From Halocalculus aciditolerans (GTDB lineage Archaea > Halobacteriota > Halobacteria > Halobacteriales > Halobacteriaceae): DNA of 64,000 nucleotides. This document shows positions 57,755 through 64,000 of the stretch, one piece after another. The DNA is taken from contig NZ_BMPG01000006.1 in NCBI RefSeq assembly GCF_014647475.1, positions 1-64,000 on the forward strand, written 5' to 3'. The notes beneath the pieces are model-generated. The model did no database searches, was not told the origin of the DNA, and was given only the letters and a program-made list of their open reading frames with translations. A program made the translations under genes and the position numbers. Positions within the stretch are counted from its first letter, which is position 1; the number at the start of each line of letters is the position of its first letter.

Positions 57755-59119
57755 ATGGATGAGAATCTATCTGAGGTTGATGAGGAAGTTCGAGGTGTCA
57801 TAGAAATTATAGCTCAGCACATCAGTCATCAAAACAATTCTACCTCTCTTACGGATTTCGTGGACGAAGTCGGGGAGGCTAGTAGTGTTGATGATCTGTA
57901 TGATTATCTCCTTGACAACCCGAAAGCTGCGGTCAATCTAGTCGGTGATTTAGAGGAGTACTTCGATCACCCTGCTCCTGACTTGGAGAAACTGAAAGAA
58001 GGACAAGGCGAATTCCCTGCTGATACTGAGCCTTGGTGGAATGTCGTAGAGGCCGACGCAGCGAAAATCCATCCCAAAGATGGAGGAAGTGAAAACCAAG
58101 AGAATGCGATCGATCTCGGCAAGAATTCCGTCGATCTTATCGTCACTTCTCCCCCTTATTGGCAAAAGCGAGACTATGGGACCGAAGACCAGCTGGGACA
58201 GGAGCCTGACCCGGATACCTATATCGAGAACTTAATCGATGCACTAGAGCACTGGAAAGTGTTTCTTCGGCCTACTGGGTCTGTGTTCCTTAACATCGGC
58301 GACACATACCATAATAAAAGCCTTCAGGGAATCCCTGGTCGGTTTGCAAGGGCGGCTCAAGAGGCGGGATGGACTATTCGGAACGAAATTCAGTGGGCTA
58401 AGGATAATGGAATCCCGTCTTCAGCCCAGGATCGGCTTGTCCCACGGCATGAGCCAATATTCCATTTAGTCCAAGACAAAGATAATTATTTCTACGACTT
58501 GCACGGCTATTCAGAGCTATACGGAAATGGATCTAACCCGGGAGACGTATGGCGCATCTCTCATGATCGAAATACTGGAGATCACCTTGCTCCTTTCCCA
58601 CGGGACCTAGTGCGGAGGGCAATCACGCTTGCATGTCCCCCTTCAATCTGTTCCGAGTGTAATGAGCCTCGACGTCGGGATACGAAGCGAGGATTAACAG
58701 AGCTCAATACGGATCGTCCGCAGGCAGAGCGGGCATTGGAAATTTACCATAATCACGACGAATTGACAGAGGACCATATCCGAGCCATTCAGGCCGTCGG
58801 GATTTCTGACGTGGGGAAAGCAGAGGAATTCCAAGTTGGTGCGGGAGCAAACGATGAAGATGTTCAGCGTCGTGCTAAGAAGGCAAAAGAAATTCTAGGT
58901 GGTTACTTCCGTGAGTTCACTTTCCCTGAGTGGACTACTGTCGGATGGACGAGCTGTGAGTGTGAGGATCCTGGTTGGACTAGGGGAACTGTCTTTGACC
59001 CATTTGCTGGCTCTGGAACCACCATCCAAGTTGCGAACAGTCTCGGATATAATGGATTTGGGACAGACTTAGATACTTCCAACTTCCAACAGGACCAAGC
59101 ACTGTCCACATACAAATGA
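57755..59119 (+). CDS. Beta-class DNA methyltransferase (N4C or N6A)
   Basis: The 454-residue protein has motif IV DLIVTSPPYW (about 126-135) before motif I FDPFAGSGTT (about 421-430), i.e. beta-class order, typical of N4-cytosine or N6-adenine methylases. A zinc-ribbon-like insert (CSEC...CECE, about 298-405) and an ~80-residue acidic N-terminal extension are present. It likely marks self DNA for the neighbouring helicase and ATPase. Its stop overlaps the next gene (ATGA). Target sequence cannot be read from here. Confidence 0.88.
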   Translation: MDENLSEVDEEVRGVIEIIAQHISHQNNSTSLTDFVDEVGEASSVDDLYDYLLDNPKAAVNLVGDLEEYFDHPAPDLEKLKEGQGEFPADTEPWWNVVEADAAKIHPKDGGSENQENAIDLGKNSVDLIVTSPPYWQKRDYGTEDQLGQEPDPDTYIENLIDALEHWKVFLRPTGSVFLNIGDTYHNKSLQGIPGRFARAAQEAGWTIRNEIQWAKDNGIPSSAQDRLVPRHEPIFHLVQDKDNYFYDLHGYSELYGNGSNPGDVWRISHDRNTGDHLAPFPRDLVRRAITLACPPSICSECNEPRRRDTKRGLTELNTDRPQAERALEIYHNHDELTEDHIRAIQAVGISDVGKAEEFQVGAGANDEDVQRRAKKAKEILGGYFREFTFPEWTTVGWTSCECEDPGWTRGTVFDPFAGSGTTIQVANSLGYNGFGTDLDTSNFQQDQALSTYK

Positions 59120-59724
59120 CGAGATACGTCCTGAAACCTGAAGTCGTACGAGATTGTCTCCACCGGTTAATCGATGCCCCTATCCACCGGATGTTTCCTG
59201 GATATCTTTGTCTCCAGCAACAATCCGGGCTCGATAACCGGAACACTGGACTCTCCTTTCCCTATAACGAATTTTTCGACGATTACCTCCGTGTCGGGGA
59301 GGATGATTCGGATAAGCCCTATTTTGTCCCCTTCAATCAATCAACAAACCCGTCGATGAGTTCTCTCTGGTATAATAAGAACGTCGCCGGTACATATGCA
59401 CCTTCCTCCCTTCGATCAACTGCCCCACTTATGCAAATCGCCGAAGTTGAGGAAGGAGGACATAATTCGAAATGGGGTATTGAAGATCGTCATTGGCAGC
59501 TTGCCCGCCACCACCTTTGTGATGACAATCAAATCCCCGCAGAATCTCTGTCTGCGTATCTGTTCCGCGACTATGGATTTGAGGTGGACGACCCTTCTGC
59601 TTATACTCTTGTTGAGACATTTATTGAGGAATTTGGCTACGAATTTGGTGGAGAAGCTTTCTCCCACTTGTACAGAACTAGTGATTCAGAAATAACGGAG
59701 GAGTCATTTGTCACCAATGACTGA
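59116..59724 (+). CDS. Unknown protein of defence island
   Basis: A 202-residue protein overlapped at both ends (ATGA with the methyltransferase; 8 bp with the deaminase-like gene), so it belongs to the operon. It has a Tyr/Pro-rich N-terminal part (FPGYLCLQQQSGLDNRNTGL) and a helical acidic C-terminal half. No family recognised; it could be a specificity or adaptor subunit. Confidence 0.6.
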   Translation: MTRYVLKPEVVRDCLHRLIDAPIHRMFPGYLCLQQQSGLDNRNTGLSFPYNEFFDDYLRVGEDDSDKPYFVPFNQSTNPSMSSLWYNKNVAGTYAPSSLRSTAPLMQIAEVEEGGHNSKWGIEDRHWQLARHHLCDDNQIPAESLSAYLFRDYGFEVDDPSAYTLVETFIEEFGYEFGGEAFSHLYRTSDSEITEESFVTND

Positions 59725-60178
59725 GCACACCCAAACACAGCTGGGAATTAGAAACACCCACCGTACACCGACTAAAATACGACGACTAACCCCTGATCAG
59801 CTCGGTATTCCTTCAAGTGGGGATGAACAAGATGAAGAAACACGCTGGGAGTCTCTGCGGGAAAAAGCGTTTGAGGCCAAAGATGAGTCAGGTGTTGGGG
59901 TAGCAGTCCGAACTGAGGATGGCTCTGTCTGGGCTGGAACTCGACTAACGAAAGGGATGTCTCATGATGTACATCCTCTCGAACTTGCAGTCTGGAAAGG
60001 GTTTGACAGCACTAAGCAACCAATTGTAGGTGTTGCAGTCGCGGATGAAGAGATGTCATCCCCTTGTGGACGCTGTCTTCAGGTTCTCAAAGATTATTCG
60101 TCTGAAGACGAAGTGATCATCCACATTACTAACGGTGAGCAGGTCGAAGAGACCGCTCTCGCCGATTTACTTCCCTAA
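59717..60178 (+). CDS. Cytidine deaminase-like protein with altered zinc ligand
   Basis: ATG 59717 is inside the end of the preceding gene. The 153-residue protein has the CDA fold signature: VGVAVRTEDGSVWAG, then HPLELAVWKGF where normal enzymes have (C/H)AE, then SPCGRCLQVLKDY with the usual PCGxC pair and a C-terminal LLP. The Glu of the first motif is kept but the adjacent zinc ligand is replaced (PLE). It may be inactive, use His, or act on a modified base. As last gene of the operon it is probably an effector or accessory. Confidence 0.7.
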   Translation: MTEHTQTQLGIRNTHRTPTKIRRLTPDQLGIPSSGDEQDEETRWESLREKAFEAKDESGVGVAVRTEDGSVWAGTRLTKGMSHDVHPLELAVWKGFDSTKQPIVGVAVADEEMSSPCGRCLQVLKDYSSEDEVIIHITNGEQVEETALADLLP

Positions 60179-60254
60179 TGTCTCCCGATCTGGACCAGGA
60201 GTCGGTGGTCATCACAGACACTAATTATCACCGTGGAGGCTCATATAAATAGAA

Positions 60255-60689
60255 ATGGTCGAAATCCCCAGCTCCCTTTGTTCTCTGTTTAGTACTCAGA
60301 TCGAAGAAGAGGATGGAACGTACTTAGTAGAAGTCCCCTCGAGTGAAGTGGATAATGAAGCGTTGTCAGCAAACGAAACGTATCGAGTGGCCATTCTAGA
60401 GTCCCAAGTCTCGACAGCGTCGTCGATGCAACCGGAGTCACAACAGCCTCCTTCTCGCGAGATTAAGAACCAATCCCCCTCGAAACCTCCTGTCGATGAG
60501 GGCGAGGTGCGCGACGTGACAATCGAAACCGTCGGGGATCAGGGAGACGGTATTGCGAAAGTCGAACGTGGGTACGTCGTGATCGTTCCCGGCGCTCAAC
60601 CCGGCGACGAGCCAACAGTCGAAATAGAACAAGTTCAGGAGAACGTCGCGTTTGCGAGGATCGTCGATAGCGACCCGCGAGCGCTCTAA
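60255..60689 (+). CDS. TRAM-domain protein
   Basis: The 144-residue protein ends in a TRAM domain (about 80-140: DVTIETVGDQGDGIAKVERG, YVVIVPGAQPGDEPTVEIEQ), an RNA-binding barrel used by tRNA and rRNA modification enzymes. Single-TRAM proteins are common small haloarchaeal proteins, thought to act as RNA chaperones. The N-terminal half is acidic and disordered. A TATA-like sequence lies very close to the ATG. Confidence 0.8.
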   Translation: MVEIPSSLCSLFSTQIEEEDGTYLVEVPSSEVDNEALSANETYRVAILESQVSTASSMQPESQQPPSREIKNQSPSKPPVDEGEVRDVTIETVGDQGDGIAKVERGYVVIVPGAQPGDEPTVEIEQVQENVAFARIVDSDPRAL

Positions 60690-60813
60690 CCCGCTGTACT
60701 TCTCTGGCTCGGTCTTCTCCTCGGTAAATCATCGGTGTGAGAAAGATCCATTCGAGTTGATCTGATGGAGGTGGTTCTGAAAGACAATTCACGGCTTTCT
60801 CCACCCGTTCGCG

Positions 60814-61323
60814 ATGGCACAACCTTCCAAGGCCGAACTTCAATCTATGACAAAGGAACCGATCGAGGTGCTTGACGACCTGGCCGACCAGGTCGCCGAT
60901 GAGTTTTAGGCGTACAGACAGCCGGACAAGTTCAAAGATGTCTCCCTCGTCATTGAAAATAGCGACGCGGAGCATCCGACATTGATCGTTCACGTCGATA
61001 GAGAGGATGCGGATTCCCTTACTGATCGTATTGATGAGTTCCTCCGCGAGCACGGTACCCGTACTGAACGGGAACGAAATTCAGCAACGGACGTCCGCGT
61101 GTTAGCGACGGTCGACTTGGTCGCGTTCATGGCGTTGTCGGACGGTGTGGACCAGGTCGTAGCCGCGACCGTGCACGCCGAAGAAGGAGAGATATCGGTG
61201 TGCGGCGCATACCGACAGTTACTGGCCGAGTACGGATCTGACGGCCTCGTGGTGCGCGGACCCGTCGACGATGAGCAAGCGTTCGAGGAGTCAATCACCG
61301 ATCTCCTGCCGAACGAACTCTAG
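60814..61323 (+). pseudogene. Degenerate cytidine deaminase-like gene split by amber stop
   Basis: ATG 60814 opens MAQPSKAELQSM... and runs to a TAG at 60907; the same frame then continues without interruption to 61323, so one nonsense codon splits a ~168-codon gene. The downstream part ends in VCGAYRQLLAEYG and LLPNEL, clearly related to the PCGxCRQ region of cytidine deaminases and to the gene at 59717, but both zinc Cys positions are changed. A separate start at ATG 60982 would give 113 residues. Most likely a decayed paralogue. Confidence 0.65.
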
Positions 61324-61340
61324 ACCAGCGCTTTTCGTCG

Positions 61341-62711
61341 TCAGTCACTTTTCAGATACTCGACTTCCATGTACTCTGTGACATCGAACGTGTCCAGCTC
61401 CGCTTTCACCGACTCTCTGGTTTCTCCGTCGATCAATGCGTCACCCAGCGGAAGTCCTTGGTCAAGCAGTGACGTGTAGGTGTCGAGCCAGTAGAAGACG
61501 TATATCGCGGCGCGGAGAATCGCCCACAACCACGCCTCCAGTTCGCTTGGTTCACGGTCGGGCTTCCCGCCGTGAGCCCACTGGTTCCGGAGTTCGTAAC
61601 CGCTGCTGATGTAGTCGGCGACGGTGATCGGGTCGAACATGTCTACGGCGTTCCCGATGAGAAAACCGGCGTACCGTGGTACGTCTCTGCTCGGGGTTTC
61701 GCCAGCGGTGAGCTGAATGAACAGTGATTCTAGGCCGAGAATCGTGAACGTGACCGTGTTATCCGGGATGCTCCACGTGTTGATCGCCCTGCCGTAGTGG
61801 CTGATAGCGAGGTTTCCTGGACCACTGAAATTGTAGAAGGCTGCGTACGGCGTCTCGTACGGTTCCGAGGATAATTCGAAGTACGGTTCCAGCAGGTCCA
61901 AGGTGGCCTGTATCTGCGGACCGTTCTTCTCGGTGATTTCAACTCCGAACCCGGTGGGCTGGCCGGATGACATCTTCCGCCCCCACTTGTGCATGCTGTA
62001 CGTTACAGGACTGATGTAGGTACGAAGGTCGCGCACCAACCCGCCGAGCGATAGGCTGATCGCTAACGTGTATAGGTTGATCGCCTGCATCGGCACCTTT
62101 GCCAGTAAGTCATTCTCTGTGAACTCAATGCGGAGGTAGGAGTCGTTGTACACACGGTGCCGGCCGCCGAACGTATCGGACATAAGTGGGAGGGAGTCCT
62201 CGCCCAGGACCACGCCGTCCTCGTAGTCGCGGACCTCGACCCCGTCCCGGATGCGCACCCGGTCGGTTTCGATGTCCAATCCTTCCAAGGGGGCGATCAG
62301 CTCAGCCTTCCCCTGGCCGTGGACGTCTGCGATGATGTTCTTGGTTATCCGGTCTTCTTGTTCCTGGTACGAATCTATGTGCTGCCCGGCTCGGCCGAAC
62401 GAGTCTTTGAAAAGGTTAGTCAGGTAGTGCTGGTCGATGGAATAGTCGTACTCCTCGCTAAGATGGTCCGCAAAGTCGATGGCTTCATCAACGTCGTCTA
62501 ACCACTCAACGTCTCGAACAACCGGGCCGAGGCTGGGGCGTTCGATCCGGACGTGCTTGGCTTCGCCGCCCGTTCCCTGTAGTTCGGAAACCTGCGTGCG
62601 CGGCAGGTCGACGTCGACGAGGATGTCCGCAGCCGCGTCGAGCAGGTCGTGCACCAGTTCCTCAAGCTGGTCGTCAGAATCCGCCACATCGGCGAAGTCA
62701 GAGATATCCAT
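61341..62711 (-). CDS. HEPN-motif protein 1 (ApeA-like?)
   Basis: The 456-residue protein has a beta-rich N-terminal half, a hydrophobic helical centre and near the C-terminus the HEPN RNase motif R375-NQWA-H380, followed by long helices (AWLWAILRAAIYVFYWLDTY). HEPN domains with Rx4H cut RNA and underlie many abortive-infection systems; ApeA is a similar-sized example. Its ATG overlaps the 3' end of a second HEPN-motif gene by 14 bp. Defence function is inferred. Confidence 0.7.
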   Translation of the reverse strand: MDISDFADVADSDDQLEELVHDLLDAAADILVDVDLPRTQVSELQGTGGEAKHVRIERPSLGPVVRDVEWLDDVDEAIDFADHLSEEYDYSIDQHYLTNLFKDSFGRAGQHIDSYQEQEDRITKNIIADVHGQGKAELIAPLEGLDIETDRVRIRDGVEVRDYEDGVVLGEDSLPLMSDTFGGRHRVYNDSYLRIEFTENDLLAKVPMQAINLYTLAISLSLGGLVRDLRTYISPVTYSMHKWGRKMSSGQPTGFGVEITEKNGPQIQATLDLLEPYFELSSEPYETPYAAFYNFSGPGNLAISHYGRAINTWSIPDNTVTFTILGLESLFIQLTAGETPSRDVPRYAGFLIGNAVDMFDPITVADYISSGYELRNQWAHGGKPDREPSELEAWLWAILRAAIYVFYWLDTYTSLLDQGLPLGDALIDGETRESVKAELDTFDVTEYMEVEYLKSD

Positions 62712-63243
62712 TCAGTCCCTCATCGCCGTTCCCGATCACACTGAACATGGCCTTCAAAGCTGTCTGGGCCTCTTCCTTCATCAAGTCGAATGGCGCGGTA
62801 TCTTGGTTGATTGCGCGAGCCTCCAGTGAATCATCGTCCACGCCCAGACGGAAATGGGCAGTCGGGTTCCGGACCTTCCGCACCCGATGTAGGACCTGTT
62901 TCTCTTCCGGTGTTATGAGGTGGCGCGATGCGGCTTCGTCGATCGCTGCGGCAGCACCCTTCTCCTTGATCTCGTCATCTCCCGCCCCATATAGGATGCC
63001 GATCAGTTCCTGTTCGACCACTGAGAGAGCGCTGATCATACTGGTTTGGAACAGGCCGAAGAGGTAGGCCTGCTGTGCTTCTTCGTAGAGATTGGAGGAT
63101 GAGAAGCCGCCGTGAAAGGCCCGGTACCCATCCGTGTTTGGGTGGTGTTTATCGATCCACTCCATCCGCTCAATCTGATGTTCTCGGTCCTTCTCGTGGA
63201 ACTCGTCAATCCACTCCGTGAACTTGTCGTCTTCCCCGGTCAT
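62698..63243 (-). CDS. HEPN-motif protein 2
   Basis: A 181-residue helical protein with R125-NPTA-H130, also an Rx4H HEPN motif, preceded by a long helix (YEEAQQAYLFGLFQTSMISA) of the DUF4145/Cthe-like type. It is the first gene of the pair and its end overlaps HEPN protein 1, so they are made together and may form a heterodimer in which one senses infection and both or one cut RNA. Confidence 0.7.
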   Translation of the reverse strand: MTGEDDKFTEWIDEFHEKDREHQIERMEWIDKHHPNTDGYRAFHGGFSSSNLYEEAQQAYLFGLFQTSMISALSVVEQELIGILYGAGDDEIKEKGAAAAIDEAASRHLITPEEKQVLHRVRKVRNPTAHFRLGVDDDSLEARAINQDTAPFDLMKEEAQTALKAMFSVIGNGDEGLNGYL

Positions 63244-63370
63244 CCGTTGAATGACCGAACCTCGGACCTCCTGCTAGTTAAGTGATAGCGAAGAATACAA
63301 TCATCTTCCTCTAAAACAGCGGTGCTGGTTGAGCAAACGGTTATTTATCAACCGCAGTGAAAACAGGGCA

Positions 63371-64000
63371 TGGATAAACTCGAGTGGGCCGTCGACACCG
63401 TCGACGGAACAACCTTCGAGAAGATCGCCGGCGAGGTACTGCGGAACGAAGGTTACGACGTTCACGAAAGCGGTGTGATCGGAACCGACGGCGGCTGGGA
63501 TGCTCGCATCGAGATCAACGGCCGAAAGGGAATCGGCCATGCCAGCGTCGACAACAACTGGAGAGGGAAGCTCCGCGACGACGCCGAAAGCGTGGAGGAA
63601 CTCGAGGAGGAGCAGAGCGAGTCCTTCGACCTCCTGGTGTTCGTGACGAACCAGCGCGTCACCGGACAGCAGGAACTGGATATGGAGGCAGAGATCGAAG
63701 AAGAGTATGGATGGGATCTGAAAATCCTGCACCGGCGGCATATCATCGGGATTACCGGTCATGAACGACCGGACCTCGCGGAGCGGCACTTCGGATTCAA
63801 CCCGAAGCGGAACGACGACCATCTGGACCAGATCATCGATCTACGGGACGAACGCCTTGACCTGATTTCCAACCGGGAAGGCGTGGCCAGCGACTTGGAG
63901 GAAGGCCCGACAGCGGTCGTCCACCTGATTCCGAACGGCGTTTTCAGCGGGAACTACCTCCAACAATCCGACGATCTCCCCGGACTTCCCCGGATGGGCA
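63371..64000 (+). CDS. Mrr-like endonuclease-fold protein, N-terminal part
   Basis: Only the first ~210 residues are inside the window; the frame runs off the right edge. It starts MDKLEWAVDTVDGTTFEKIA, followed by GYDVHESGVIGTDGGWDARI (restriction-endonuclease-like Asp) and a shared SVDNNWRGKLRDDAESVEEL block in place of the usual ExK, seen in Mrr-related proteins with modified active sites. Next comes a helix-rich region and a strand TAVVHLIPNGV that may open a second domain. Divergent from the HEPN pair, it may be part of the same defence locus. Confidence 0.7.

Noticed and set aside
52941-59119. Classical Dnd phosphorothioation system
   Set aside because: Only a DndD-like ATPase is present; DndA, DndC and DndE homologues are missing.
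60814-61323. Pyrrolysine at the in-frame TAG
   Set aside because: Haloarchaea are not known to encode pyrrolysine, and the zinc sites of the protein are already decayed, so a nonsense mutation is simpler.
1-64000. tRNA or rRNA genes
   Set aside because: No cloverleaf-like segment with a recognisable T-arm and no rRNA-like sequence was noticed on either strand.

Overview
The window is haloarchaeal DNA from a plasmid or integrated mobile element. Supporting signs are the high GC, the acidic Asp/Glu-rich proteins, archaeal replication and transcription genes (two Orc1/Cdc6 initiators, a B-family DNA polymerase, a TFB), TATA boxes close to leaderless starts, a Tat signal peptide, and many small haloarchaeal zinc-ribbon proteins. 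A conjugation-type ATPase pair, an iteron-flanked orc1/cdc6 gene, an ArdC-like protein and a TnpB element point to a self-replicating, probably transmissible element rather than core chromosome. I do not assign a genus.

Layout. 0-7.4 kb: tightly overlapping operon of a VirB4-type ATPase (cut by the left edge), a VirD4/TraG-like coupling ATPase, an archaeo-eukaryotic primase and a primase-associated protein. 7.5-17.7 kb: Tat-exported protein, small hypotheticals, a wHTH-PIN toxin-antitoxin pair whose toxin is frameshifted, an OB-fold ssDNA-binding protein behind a string of RNA-like hairpins, an operon of three 30-36 residue zinc-ribbon microproteins with a membrane protein, a TFB, and an IS1341-type tnpB. 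17.8-27 kb: conserved haloarchaeal plasmid genes plus cargo (HTH regulator, Zn/Cd-type P-type ATPase, aconitase). 27-42 kb: mostly single small genes, each behind a similar T-rich plus GC-hairpin upstream element, with an ArdC-like protein, an Mrr-type membrane-anchored nuclease, a SWIM protein and an AbiE-like nucleotidyltransferase/regulator pair. 42-52.7 kb: replication block (iteron origin, two orc1/cdc6 genes, PolB, RecA-like protein, SRAP protein, a phosphoesterase-exonuclease fusion). 52.9-61.3 kb: visibly AT-richer, horizontally acquired-looking defence island with PLD-helicase, DndD/SMC-like ATPase, DNA methyltransferase and cytidine-deaminase-like genes. 61.3-64 kb: two overlapping HEPN-motif genes and the start of an Mrr-like gene cut by the right edge.

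Three layers seem most worth following. First, nine intergenic copies of an inverted repeat (TTAACCAAC, 23-26 bp, GTTGGTTAA; one copy with a single mismatch) spread from 9.5 to 50.9 kb, absent from the conjugation operon and the defence island: a candidate element-wide operator, terminator or partition site. Second, at least a dozen T-tract plus GC-hairpin cassettes 20-60 bp upstream of start codons, which may be co-regulated, possibly through the element's own TFB. Third, the defence cluster, which resembles helicase-methylase-ATPase (Hma-like) systems but carries deaminase-like partners with altered zinc ligands, next to a paired HEPN operon. Functions of most small genes cannot be assigned from sequence alone.
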